A program made the position numbers and the translations under genes. Below are positions 1-7,609 of a stretch of DNA of 19,391 nucleotides, piece after piece. Positions within the stretch are counted from its first letter, which is position 1. Every line of letters starts with the position of its first letter. Source of the DNA: an uncultured Anaerobutyricum sp. (GTDB lineage: Bacteria > Bacillota > Clostridia > Lachnospirales > Lachnospiraceae); the NCBI GenBank assembly GCA_934317185.1, contig CAKREJ010000022.1, positions 1 to 19,391 of the forward strand, read 5' to 3'. The notes beneath the pieces were generated by a model. That model did no database searches, was not told the DNA's origin, and saw only the letters and a list, made by a program, of their open reading frames with translations.

Positions 1-68
1 CTCCTCTTCTGGAGATATTTATTCTAATGAAAACCATAGCCTTCTGGGCAATCCCCATTCTCACCAAC

Positions 69-96
69 TGTAGATTTCGTGTAGACGAAATCTACA
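69..96. repeat. Perfect 12-bp inverted repeat, 4-nt loop
   Basis: The arms at 69-80 and 85-96 are exact reverse complements around the loop GTAG (81-84). Neither strand has a T-run directly after the stem, so it is not a typical intrinsic terminator. It could be a protein-binding palindrome or part of a structured RNA. No gene beside it can be identified. Confidence 0.6.
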
Positions 97-280
97 AATT
101 AGTATTTTATGTCTGGGGGAAGAAGGAGAGAATCCGGAAATGTATTCTCTTTATTTTACATATTTTCTTTCCGATACTGGTTTAGTGAAAAGAGTAGATA
201 CCTTTTGTCTACTGGAGTCTTTTACTGATTGACTGCCATAATCTACCGGAGATTCCCCTCTTTCTCCCTCAACGAATTTA

Positions 281-553
281 ATTTTCATCTTCAATTTAAG
301 AAAAGATAGAACCGTACGAAATAAAAAATCCTTATTTGGAAAGTTTAAGAAAAACAGAAAAATAAAAAAATATATAGTAGCAGATGTGACCTCGGAGCAA
401 GTACTGAATGTGAGCTTTTTTGCGAACATTCAACACGTAGCGACTACTGGCACAGATGCTACTATATATTTTTTATTTTTCGTCCGTTTTCTTCAATAAA
501 TAAGGATTTTTTAATTCCACGGTTCGTCCGTTTCTAAAGAATTAAATGAAAAT
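281..553. repeat. Large imperfect foldback (inverted repeat) element
   Basis: Reverse-complementing 426-553 and aligning it to 281-411 matches along almost the whole length, with a few mismatches and short gaps. Anchor blocks that pair exactly are ATTTTCAT (281-288) with 546-553, GAACCGT (309-315) with 519-525, a 15-bp block (323-337) with 498-512, TATATAGTAGCA (371-382) with 457-468, and TGAATGT (405-411) with 426-432. The A-run beside the central block continues as a T-run beyond its partner, so the inner part could work as a terminator in both directions. The right arm also has a direct repeat TTCGTCCGTTT at 479-489 and 523-533 that the left arm lacks. It starts 3 nt beyond the yebC stop. 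It may be a 3' UTR structure, a MITE-like element or a structured RNA; the sequence alone does not decide. Confidence 0.75.
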
Positions 554-556
554 AAC

Positions 557-1288
557 TTATTCTTCTTCCCAGTTATGGTATACAGCCTGTACATCATCGT
601 CTTCATCAAGTAAGTCTAATGTACGGTTAAGATTCTTAATATCTTCTGGGTCTGTTAATGTTACATAGTTATCCGGAATCATTGTTACTTCTGCGGATGC
701 CATTGGTACGCCTTCTTTTTCAAGTGCTTCTCTTACCTCACCGAATGCATCTGGATCTGTCGTAATCTCGTAGCTGTCATCTTCTTCTACGAAGTCTTCT
801 GCACCTGCATCTAAAGCAATCATCATGAATTCATCTGGATCTGTTTCGTATTCTTCTTTCGATACGATAATCTGTCCCTTTTTCTGGAACATGAAAGACA
901 CACAACCTGTTGTACCGATATTTCCACGTCCTTTGGAGAATGCAGAACGAACGTTAGCTGCGGTACGGTTCTTATTATCTGTTAAGGTTTCTACGATGAT
1001 TGCGATTCCGTTAGGACCATATCCTTCGTATGTATTCTGCACATAGTTTACAGAGTTTGCATCTCCGGCAGCCTTTTTAATACCTCTTTCGATCGTATCA
1101 TTCGGCATATTGTTAGATTTTGCTTTAGCGATCACATCACGGAGCTTACTGTTATTCGCTGGATCTGGACCACCTTCTTTTACTGCTACTGCAATTTCAC
1201 GACCGATTACTGTAAAAATCTTACCCTTTGCAGCATCATTTTTCTCTTTTTTGTGTTTAATGTTCGCAAACTTGGAATGTCCTGACAT
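557..1288 (-). CDS. yebC: YebC/TACO1 family translation factor or regulator
   Basis: The 243-residue product has the usual family length and opens with the hallmark [14 protein letters not shown]. It also has the conserved glycine-rich stretch [11 protein letters not shown], the [10 protein letters not shown] segment and the GCVSFMF motif. The acidic C-terminus is typical. Family members were long annotated as transcriptional regulators; more recent work connects YebC/TACO1 proteins to translation of difficult sequences such as proline runs. The start is set by AGGAGA a few bases upstream of the ATG. A promoter candidate lies 60-90 bp upstream and the foldback element begins just past the stop, so it may be transcribed alone. 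Confidence 0.93.
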   Translation of the reverse strand: MSGHSKFANIKHKKEKNDAAKGKIFTVIGREIAVAVKEGGPDPANNSKLRDVIAKAKSNNMPNDTIERGIKKAAGDANSVNYVQNTYEGYGPNGIAIIVETLTDNKNRTAANVRSAFSKGRGNIGTTGCVSFMFQKKGQIIVSKEEYETDPDEFMMIALDAGAEDFVEEDDSYEITTDPDAFGEVREALEKEGVPMASAEVTMIPDNYVTLTDPEDIKNLNRTLDLLDEDDDVQAVYHNWEEE

Positions 1289-1347
1289 CTTATCTTCTCC
1301 TCACTTCTCTATTATATTTCATTATTCTTATAGGCATAACTTTTCTA

Positions 1348-1376
1348 AGTTTATCACCGTTTTATTATGTAGTCAA
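1348..1376 (-). promoter_or_regulatory. Candidate sigma-A promoter for yebC
   Basis: On the minus strand TTGACT (1371-1376) is followed after 17 bp by TAAACT (1348-1353). The -35 matches 5 of 6 consensus bases and the -10 matches 4 of 6. A perfect TATAAT also occurs closer to the gene (1311-1316) but has no good -35 partner. No terminator is visible after the upstream aminotransferase gene, so read-through is also possible. Confidence 0.4.
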
Positions 1377-1415
1377 GTGCTTCTGTCTTCCTGTTAAGAG
1401 GGAATTAATTGTAAA

Positions 1416-2591
1416 CTACTTATTATTTAGTATTCCGGAAAACTTTATACTATCAATTGCTTTTTTGATTTCCTCTGGTGGAAGTACAAGTGCAAAACGA
1501 ACATATCCTTCTCCAAGACTTCCAAAACTGCTTCCCGGTGTACAGACAACGCCTGTCTTTTCCATAAGTTCCATAACAAATTCATTAGAATTATCATAAC
1601 CTTCCGGTAATGGTCCCCACGCAAACATTGTCCCTTCACTGTCCGGAATATTCCAGCCAATCTCTCGTAATCCGCCACATAATGCATCTCGTCTTTCCTG
1701 ATATGCTGCACACTGTTCCTTTACTGCCGTATCATCACAGGAGAGTGCTGCGACCGCACCTGCCTGTATCGGAAGGAAGATTCCATAATCGATCTGAGAA
1801 CGAAAGCGTTTAAATACTTCTATTACCTCTGCATTACCAATAACAAAGGACATCCTTGCCCCTGTGTAATTATAACTTTTTGACAGAGAATAGAATTCTA
1901 CACCGACTTCCTTTGCACCCGGAAATGACAGGAAAGACTTTCCTTCTCTTCCATCATATATAATATCAGAATATGCATTATCATGAATGATCAAAATATT
2001 ATTTTCTTTTGCAAATGCAATCAATCTCTCATAAAATTCATCCGGTGCAGTTTTGCATATCGGGTTTGCCGGATAAGATACAACCATAACTTTTGCTGCT
2101 TTTTTTACATCCTCTGGAATCGCATCAAAATCCGGAAGATAATTATTCTCCTCTGTCAGTGGATATAACCACTGATTACTCTGTGCGATAAATGCTCCTG
2201 TTGAAAAAATCGGGTATCCCGGATTCGGTAAAAGCACAACATCTCCCGGATTAATCAATGGAAGAAAAATATGTGCCATTCCTTCCTGCGAACCATATAC
2301 AGACATAATCTCATTTTTTGCAATATCTGTATGGTATCTTTTTTTATAACGGTTAGCTACTGCTTCTAAAAGTTCTTCTGTTTCTCCCAAAGAATAGTGA
2401 TAATTTTCCGGATAAAGGCAGGCTTTTGACACTGCCTTTCTCACACATTCCGGTGCTTCAAAATCTGGTGTACCTACAGAAAAATTATAAATCTTTCTTC
2501 CCTGTTTTTCTAATTCTTTCTTTTTTTCATCCAAAATCTGAAAAATTCCTGCTTCAAAATTCTTCATTTTTTCTGCTGGTTCAAAATTCAT
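1416..2591 (-). CDS. PLP-dependent class I/II aminotransferase
   Basis: The 391-residue product is a fold-type I aminotransferase acting on an amino acid and a 2-oxo acid. Visible motifs are YSLGE near residue 67, PNPGYP (122-127), the cofactor-contacting Asp of HDNAYSD (about 204), and SLSKSYNYTGAR with the presumed Schiff-base Lys at 238. It resembles the aspartate / LL-diaminopimelate aminotransferase subgroup, but substrate cannot be assigned. The segment SYPANPICK departs from the common YPNNPTG motif. The ATG at 2591 is chosen because AGGAG lies 7 nt upstream; an in-frame GTG six codons earlier would place that Shine-Dalgarno sequence inside the gene. It follows ndoA by 49 bp, probably in the same transcript. 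Confidence 0.85.
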   Translation of the reverse strand: MNFEPAEKMKNFEAGIFQILDEKKKELEKQGRKIYNFSVGTPDFEAPECVRKAVSKACLYPENYHYSLGETEELLEAVANRYKKRYHTDIAKNEIMSVYGSQEGMAHIFLPLINPGDVVLLPNPGYPIFSTGAFIAQSNQWLYPLTEENNYLPDFDAIPEDVKKAAKVMVVSYPANPICKTAPDEFYERLIAFAKENNILIIHDNAYSDIIYDGREGKSFLSFPGAKEVGVEFYSLSKSYNYTGARMSFVIGNAEVIEVFKRFRSQIDYGIFLPIQAGAVAALSCDDTAVKEQCAAYQERRDALCGGLREIGWNIPDSEGTMFAWGPLPEGYDNSNEFVMELMEKTGVVCTPGSSFGSLGEGYVRFALVLPPEEIKKAIDSIKFSGILNNK

Positions 2592-2640
2592 TGTTTTTCT
2601 CCTTCGCACTATCTGTCTGGTATACTTTGTATATTTACCT

Positions 2641-2988
2641 TTATGTAATCAGCTCCAAACTGATTTTTAAGGCATAGTTTACTCTTTTTAATGTATCTAT
2701 GTCAAGATGACATACACGTTCCTTTAAACGTTGTTTATCAATCGTGCGAATCTGCTCTAAGAGTACGACCGAATTCTTTGTAATATCGCATTCCGCTGTT
2801 GAAAGTTCCACATGCGTCGGAAGTTTAGCTTTATTCATCCTACTTGTGATCGCCGCACAGATTACTGTAGGACTATGGCGGTTCCCCGCATCATTTTGAA
2901 TAATAAGAACCGGTCGGACACCGCCCTGTTCTGATCCTACAACCGGGCGAAGATCCGCATAATAAATATCTCCCCGTTTTATCATCAT
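2641..2988 (-). CDS. ndoA: MazF/PemK-type endoribonuclease (EndoA/NdoA)
   Basis: The 115-residue product is close to Bacillus EndoA in length and sequence: [20 protein letters not shown] at the N-terminus, [23 protein letters not shown] and [13 protein letters not shown]. These carry the conserved loop and catalytic Arg/Thr of MazF sequence-specific mRNA interferases; the Bacillus enzyme cuts at UACAU. In Bacillus the antitoxin gene lies immediately upstream; here the upstream neighbour is nnr and the 81-bp gap is too small for an antitoxin. The ATG at 2988 has GGAG 9 nt upstream; the GTG at 2994 is too close to it. Cutting specificity cannot be read from the sequence. Confidence 0.92.
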   Translation of the reverse strand: MMIKRGDIYYADLRPVVGSEQGGVRPVLIIQNDAGNRHSPTVICAAITSRMNKAKLPTHVELSTAECDITKNSVVLLEQIRTIDKQRLKERVCHLDIDTLKRVNYALKISLELIT

Positions 2989-3069
2989 TTTCACTCACTC
3001 CATTTTACTTTTCTTTTTAAATGAAGTATTTCCAGTAAACGTCATGAGTATTCTGATGTTTTTTCTTTT

Positions 3070-4596
3070 TTATCTTTCTTTCGGAAAATATTTCTTTTTC
3101 AAAATCTTTTCCAGATAATTTGGCAGATCTCCTGCCAGTACACTATAATATCCCTTTTCCTCTGATGCTGCCTCTCCTGCAAGCCCATGACAATATACTC
3201 CCAAACGTGCCGCTGTTAATATATCAAGTCCACCTGCAAGAAATCCACAGATTATTCCGGTTAAAACATCTCCACTTCCCCCTGTTGCCATTCCATTATC
3301 TCCACTCATATTAATGTATGAAGGATCACTTCCGTCGGATACAATCGTCCTTGCATCTTTCAGTACGATCACATGGCCTTTATCTGCAATCTGTGATGCT
3401 GTTTTAGGCAGATTCTTCTGAATTTCCATCACTTCTTCTTGAATTAATCTGGACATTTCTTTTAAATGCGGTGTCAATATAATTCCACCTTCATATTCAG
3501 AAAATAATTGTTTCGCCTCTTCATCATTTTTCAATAAAACTGCTAGATTATTTAATCCATCTGCATCAATAACAAGCGGAACTTTCCCAAATGTAAGAAC
3601 CTGTTTTACTAATTGTTTTGCAAATATACTCTGTCCGATTCCCGGACCAATTCCAATAACTGATGCCCAGGAAAGAGCCTCCGGCAAAAGTTGCCATGCC
3701 TTTTCCTCTGAATCGTAAGTCGTAAGGATGGCTTCCGGAAGCTTTTCCTGTAAAATAACACGGTTTTCCTCACTAGAAAAAATGCGTACAAGACCACTCC
3801 CACTCTTATAGGCTGCCATTCCACTTAAAATTGCCGCTCCTGCCATATTTTTAGTTCCTGCGATCAGCAGAACTTTTCCGTAGCTTCCTTTATTTGTCCA
3901 AGCCTTTCGCTCCGGAAGCTCATTTAAATCTTCTTCTGTAAAAGAAATCATTTTGGGGGCAACTTCTTCTACTGCTTTGTTTGGAAACCCTATTTCCTTT
4001 ACAATGACTTCTCCACTGACATCTGCTCCGGGATAAAGAATAAGACCTACTTTGGGAAGTCCAAATGTAACTGTTAAATCTGCCTGAAATGCGGTACCAA
4101 GAATCTGTCCGGTGGAAGCATCCACTCCGGAAGGTACATCTACTGCTACTTTTAATGCATCCATCTGATTTAAGCGTTCAATCACTTCTCTGTGCCGCCC
4201 GGCTACTTCTCTCTTTAATCCAACACCAAAAATCGCATCTACAATTACATCATAGCTTTCTTCCGGAAACTTCATCAAAAAATCTGCTTCCATCTGCTCT
4301 AAAATATTTTTCTGAATCTGATGAGAATCGGAATCATGTGGAATTACACCAATTTCATAAAAATCAACCTGATAACCTTCTTCTATCAAAAGACGGCCAA
4401 GTGCAAGACCATCTCCTCCGTTATTTCCTTTTTCTGTCACAATGAGAACTCTGCTATCTGTTGGAATCCTCTCTAAAAAAACTTCTTCCAGAGCAAGTGC
4501 AGCTTTCTCCATCAAGACAATCCCGGGAATTCCCATTGTATTTATACTATACGCATCTATCTGCTGCATTTCCTCTCTTGAAGCAACGTAACGCAT
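3070..4596 (-). CDS. nnr: Bifunctional NAD(P)H-hydrate repair enzyme (epimerase + dehydratase)
   Basis: The 508-residue protein fuses two YjeF domains. The N-terminal epimerase (about 1-220) shows GNNGGDGL (57-64), the VDAIFGVGL segment and VDVPSGVDASTG; it interconverts the S and R forms of NAD(P)HX. The C-terminal ribokinase-like dehydratase (about 235-500) shows GSYGKVLLIAG, GIGPGIG, DADGLN, LTPH and NMSGDNGMATGGSGDVLTG; it restores NAD(P)H at the cost of ADP or ATP. Length fits the fused family. AGGAGGT lies 5 nt before the ATG. A small palindrome, TTTAAT-GTAG-ATTAAA (4611-4626), lies just ahead of the ribosome binding site. rex is upstream, giving an NADH-related neighbourhood; ndoA follows. 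Confidence 0.93.
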   Translation of the reverse strand: MRYVASREEMQQIDAYSINTMGIPGIVLMEKAALALEEVFLERIPTDSRVLIVTEKGNNGGDGLALGRLLIEEGYQVDFYEIGVIPHDSDSHQIQKNILEQMEADFLMKFPEESYDVIVDAIFGVGLKREVAGRHREVIERLNQMDALKVAVDVPSGVDASTGQILGTAFQADLTVTFGLPKVGLILYPGADVSGEVIVKEIGFPNKAVEEVAPKMISFTEEDLNELPERKAWTNKGSYGKVLLIAGTKNMAGAAILSGMAAYKSGSGLVRIFSSEENRVILQEKLPEAILTTYDSEEKAWQLLPEALSWASVIGIGPGIGQSIFAKQLVKQVLTFGKVPLVIDADGLNNLAVLLKNDEEAKQLFSEYEGGIILTPHLKEMSRLIQEEVMEIQKNLPKTASQIADKGHVIVLKDARTIVSDGSDPSYINMSGDNGMATGGSGDVLTGIICGFLAGGLDILTAARLGVYCHGLAGEAASEEKGYYSVLAGDLPNYLEKILKKKYFPKER

Positions 4597-4732
4597 ATCT
4601 AACCTCCTGTTTTAATGTAGATTAAAGTAATTTGTAATTGAACAGTCAGCAAAAAAAGATGAAAAACAATGTTTCTTATAACACAGCTTCCCATCTCTTT
4701 GTTTTTCTCTACAATATAGACTTTATAGCAAC

Positions 4733-5395
4733 CTATTGATTCTGACTGTGAATTCTATAAGATAATGTCATAATGCTCTCAGCAAGATGTACATTCTCTA
4801 CAAGAATCTCTTCTGAGAAATGTAAATCTACCGGTGCAAAGTTCCATAATGCCTTAATTCCCAAATCAACTAATTGCTCTGCAACCTTAGTTGCTTTTGA
4901 CTTTGGTAATGTCAATGCGGCAATCATTACCTCATGTTCCTTTAAAAATGTTTCCAGCATGTCGATATCATATACTTCCACGCCCCGCACTGTCATACCA
5001 ATCAATCTTGGATTTACATCGAAAAGTCCGATGATCTTAAATCCATTACTGTCAAAATCCTGGTTATTCGCCAACGCCTGACCAAGATTGCCGGCACCTA
5101 CGATAATAATATTATTTGTCTTATCCAGTCCCAGAATCTTACCCATCTCATTATAAAGATACTCTACATTATAACCATATCCCTGTTGACCAAATCCACC
5201 AAAATTGTTTAAATCCTGGCGAATCTGAGAAGCAGTGACATTCATTCTCTGACTCAGTTCCTTCGAAGAAATACGAACAACACTATTCTTCAATAAATCT
5301 CCAAGATACCGATAGTAGCGGGGCAATCTTTTTATCACTGCCGGAGAGATCGACTTTTCATTTCCTGTTTTTACAACTGCTTTACTATCTGGCAT
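4733..5395 (-). CDS. rex: Redox-sensing transcriptional repressor Rex
   Basis: The 220-residue product has the two-domain Rex layout. The N-terminal winged helix (about 20-75) starts with PAVIKRLPRYYRYL and carries VRISSKELSQRMNVTASQIR, then DLNNFGGFGQQGYGY. The C-terminal Rossmann domain has the NADH-binding GAGNLG (100-105) and FDVNP. Rex binds DNA when NADH is low and releases it when the NADH/NAD+ ratio rises, controlling fermentation genes in clostridia. The ATG at 5395 is chosen because GGGAGGA lies just upstream; an ATG at 5425 has a poorly placed AGG. A consensus promoter lies about 50 bp upstream, and the ABC-F gene is divergent. Confidence 0.95.
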   Translation of the reverse strand: MPDSKAVVKTGNEKSISPAVIKRLPRYYRYLGDLLKNSVVRISSKELSQRMNVTASQIRQDLNNFGGFGQQGYGYNVEYLYNEMGKILGLDKTNNIIIVGAGNLGQALANNQDFDSNGFKIIGLFDVNPRLIGMTVRGVEVYDIDMLETFLKEHEVMIAALTLPKSKATKVAEQLVDLGIKALWNFAPVDLHFSEEILVENVHLAESIMTLSYRIHSQNQ

Positions 5396-5445
5396 AAGCT
5401 CCTCCCTTTGATAAAAAATTCCCATTCCTAAGCTCTAATGAATCA

Positions 5446-5474
5446 ATTATATACAAAAACAGTTTTAATGTCAA
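5446..5474 (-). promoter_or_regulatory. Consensus sigma-A promoter of rex
   Basis: On the minus strand a perfect TTGACA (5469-5474) is followed after exactly 17 bp by a perfect TATAAT (5446-5451). Transcription would begin near 5440, giving a leader of about 45 nt. Confidence 0.85.
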
Positions 5475-5480
5475 ATGGGA

Positions 5481-5498
5481 TTGTTAAAAATTATAACA
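5481..5498. promoter_or_regulatory. Possible Rex operator between rex and ABC-F genes
   Basis: TTGTTAAAAATTATAACA resembles the clostridial Rex consensus (TTGTTAA, four bases, TTAACAA). The left half is exact; the right half TAACA is displaced by one base and its last base is C instead of A. It lies 6 bp upstream of the rex -35 and 4 bp upstream of the putative ABC-F -35, so it could affect either promoter. The region is very AT-rich, so a chance match is possible. Confidence 0.3.
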
Positions 5499-5502
5499 CT
5501 TA

Positions 5503-5531
5503 TTTACTTATTTTTTCTTTCATGATAAAAT
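5503..5531 (+). promoter_or_regulatory. Candidate promoter of the ABC-F gene
   Basis: TTTACT (5503-5508) and TAAAAT (5526-5531) are 17 bp apart and the -10 is preceded by TGA, an extended -10 feature. A perfect TATAAT at 5553-5558 is an alternative -10 but lacks a good -35. Confidence 0.5.
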
Positions 5532-5582
5532 ACATCAGAAATATTTCTACTTTATAATAATATACTTAACTTGGAGGTTATT

Positions 5583-7511
5583 ATGATTTTAGCCTGTCAG
5601 AAAATCGAAAAAGCATTCGGAGGCAAATCCGTATTAAATAATGTTAATTTTTTAATTAATGAAGGGGAAAAGGCGGCCGTTATCGGTATTAACGGAGCTG
5701 GTAAAACTACTCTTTTTAAAATCATCACCGGAGAATACGAAGCAGACAGTGGAGAAGTTATCTTTCAGAAGGGATCTACCTACGGTTATCTCTCTCAGAT
5801 CATTGACGTAAGCTCTCACAACAGCATTTATGAAGAAATGCTTGACGCCAAAAAAGAAATCATCGAAATGGAGAATAAAATACGCCAGTTAGAAAAAGAT
5901 ATCAGCACTTTATCCGGTGAAGCATTAGAAGCTGCAATGGAAAGCTATTCCCGCCTCACAGACCGTTTTGAAAAAGCCAATGGTTATGCCTGGAAAAGTG
6001 AAATTGTCGGTGTATTAAAAGGTCTTGGCTTTGATGAAAGCCAGTTTGATACACCAATCCACACACTTTCCGGAGGTCAGAAAACTCGTGTGGCACTAAG
6101 CCGTATTCTTTTAATGCATCCCGATCTCATCTTACTTGATGAACCGACTAACCATCTTGATATGGAATCCATCCGTTGGCTGGAGACTTTCCTTTCTAAT
6201 TACCGAGGTGCCGTCCTGATTGTTTCTCATGACCGATATTTCCTTGATAAAGTTGTTGACAAGGTTATAGAGATCGAACGTGGAAACAGTCAGGTATTTA
6301 ACGGAAATTACAGTTCCTACGCAGAAAAGAAAAAAGCACAGCGTGACGCACAGATGAAGCTTTACATGAATCAGCAGCAGGAAATCCACCACCAGGAAGA
6401 GGTTATTACAAAGCTTCGTTCCTTCAATCGTGAAAAGTCAATCAAACGTGCAGAAAGCCGTGAGAAATTACTTAGTAAAATCGAGCTTGTCGATAAGCCT
6501 GTTACTTTAAATAGCAAAATGCGTATTACCTTAGAACCGGAAGTACTCAGTGGAAACGACGTACTTACTATTGAGGGACTTTCCAAGTCTTTTGGTGATA
6601 AAGCTTTATTTCGAAATTTGAATGTCCAGATTAAACGTGGGGAAGTTGTTGGACTGCTTGGTGCAAATGGTACCGGAAAGACTACCCTCTTAAAAATCAT
6701 CAACCGACAGCTTCGTGCCGATTCTGGCAAAATTCGCTACGGCTCTAAAGTTTCGATTGGCTATTATGATCAGGAACAACATGTATTAGATGATTCCAAA
6801 ACAATCTTTGACGAAATTTCGGATGCCTATCCAAAGCTGACTAATACCCGCATTCGAAATGTACTTGCTGCCTTCCTTTTTACCGGTGAGGATGTATTTC
6901 AGATAATCGGCACTTTAAGCGGTGGCGAAAAGGGACGCGTTTCTCTTGCAAAACTGATGCTTTCCAATGCGAACTTCATCATCCTTGATGAGCCTACCAA
7001 CCATTTAGACATTCAGTCCAGAGAAATTTTAGAAGAAGCGATCAATAACTATGAGGGAACCGTATTTTATGTTTCCCATGACCGTTATTTTATCAATCAG
7101 ACCGCCACGAGAATCCTGGATTTATCCCCGGAAGGCATCGTAAACTACAAAGGAAACTACAACTATTATTTAGAACAAAAAGAAGCGGGAAATATTTCTG
7201 CCGACAGCGACAATCTCTCCCTCTCTTCTGCCTCAGATACCGTTCCTGCTCCTTCTCCTGAAAAGGCAAAGGAAGATTGGAAACGTTCTCGTGAAGAAGC
7301 TGCTAAACAGCGTAAACGTGCCAACGACTTAAAGAAAACAGAAAAAGAAATCAGTCGTTTAGAAGAAGAAAACGACCAGTTAAAAGAAGAAATGGCATTA
7401 CCTGAAAACGCTACTAATGTATCAAAGCTTATGGAGCTGAACGCTAAATTTGAAGAAAACGAAGCCACTTTACTAGAACTCTATGATAAATGGGAAGAAT
7501 TATCAGAATAA
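5583..7511 (+). CDS. ABC-F family ATPase, YdiF-like
   Basis: The 642-residue protein has two ATP-binding cassettes and no membrane segment, as in the ABC-F class of ribosome-associated ATPases. Cassette 1 has Walker A GINGAGKTT (35-43), signature LSGGQKTR (162-169) and Walker B LILLDEPTNHLD. Cassette 2 has GANGTGKTT (360-368), LSGGEKGR (445-452) and FIILDEPTNHLD. A charged linker (about 242-325) joins them, and a coiled-coil tail (about 560-642) follows a Ser/Pro-rich hinge. Length and tail resemble Bacillus YdiF, whose gene is also near rex. ABC-F proteins act at the ribosomal E site; whether this is a translation or resistance factor is not visible. Start: GGAGG lies 5 nt before the ATG. 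Confidence 0.92.
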   Translation: MILACQKIEKAFGGKSVLNNVNFLINEGEKAAVIGINGAGKTTLFKIITGEYEADSGEVIFQKGSTYGYLSQIIDVSSHNSIYEEMLDAKKEIIEMENKIRQLEKDISTLSGEALEAAMESYSRLTDRFEKANGYAWKSEIVGVLKGLGFDESQFDTPIHTLSGGQKTRVALSRILLMHPDLILLDEPTNHLDMESIRWLETFLSNYRGAVLIVSHDRYFLDKVVDKVIEIERGNSQVFNGNYSSYAEKKKAQRDAQMKLYMNQQQEIHHQEEVITKLRSFNREKSIKRAESREKLLSKIELVDKPVTLNSKMRITLEPEVLSGNDVLTIEGLSKSFGDKALFRNLNVQIKRGEVVGLLGANGTGKTTLLKIINRQLRADSGKIRYGSKVSIGYYDQEQHVLDDSKTIFDEISDAYPKLTNTRIRNVLAAFLFTGEDVFQIIGTLSGGEKGRVSLAKLMLSNANFIILDEPTNHLDIQSREILEEAINNYEGTVFYVSHDRYFINQTATRILDLSPEGIVNYKGNYNYYLEQKEAGNISADSDNLSLSSASDTVPAPSPEKAKEDWKRSREEAAKQRKRANDLKKTEKEISRLEEENDQLKEEMALPENATNVSKLMELNAKFEENEATLLELYDKWEELSE

Positions 7512-7545
7512 TTTTTACTTTGTAGATCTGGTATAGAAAAAAATA

Positions 7546-7594
7546 AAAACGATATATTCCATCTGCTCTCATCGCGTCTGGAATATATCGTTTT
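7546..7594. terminator. Bidirectional terminator between convergent genes
   Basis: AAAACGATATATTCCA (7546-7561) pairs exactly with 7579-7594 around a 17-nt loop. T-rich tracts follow on both strands (plus 7591-7602; minus across 7533-7549). It lies between the ends of the ABC-F gene and the citrate synthase gene and can serve both. Confidence 0.85.
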
Positions 7595-7609
7595 CTATTT
7601 TTACCTGAT

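Larger units (their letters stand above)
1..556. other. Gene-free, inverted-repeat-rich intergenic region
   Basis: No reading frame in these 556 bases has both a ribosome binding site and recognisable protein sequence. The longest frame, a 92-codon minus-strand frame at 151-429, begins inside the loop of the foldback, lacks a Shine-Dalgarno sequence, and owes its Phe/Ile-rich stretch to the A/T runs of the foldback arm. The interval contains the 12-bp hairpin at 69-96, a weaker imperfect hairpin around 184-226 (core AGTAGA at 193-198 and TCTACT at 208-213) and the large foldback at 281-553. Short open stretches touch the left edge on both strands, so the end of a neighbouring gene may lie there, but none can be recognised. 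Confidence 0.5.

Noticed and set aside
1..73. Possible C-terminal end of a plus-strand gene, open from the edge to a TAG at 71-73
   Set aside because: Twenty-three codons match no recognised family, other frames on both strands are also open here, and codon evidence is too little.
69..96. Resemblance of the GTAGAT-containing palindrome to a Cas12a-type CRISPR repeat
   Set aside because: There is only one copy, no spacers, no cas gene, and the stem does not match the usual repeat core.
151..429. 92-codon minus-strand frame with a Phe/Ile-rich stretch, possibly a small toxin-like peptide
   Set aside because: There is no Shine-Dalgarno sequence at its ATG, it starts in the loop of the foldback, and its hydrophobic part comes from the A/T tracts of one foldback arm.
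4597..4732. Separate promoter for nnr
   Set aside because: No -35/-10 pair of reasonable quality was found, and no terminator follows rex, so co-transcription with rex is simpler.
5396..5425. Upstream start for rex adding ten residues
   Set aside because: The strong GGGAGGA site serves the ATG at 5395, and the added residues precede the normal Rex N-terminus.
5583..7511. Calling the ABC-F protein an antibiotic resistance factor
   Set aside because: The long coiled-coil tail and the rex neighbourhood match YdiF-type housekeeping proteins; nothing visible in the linker identifies a resistance subfamily.
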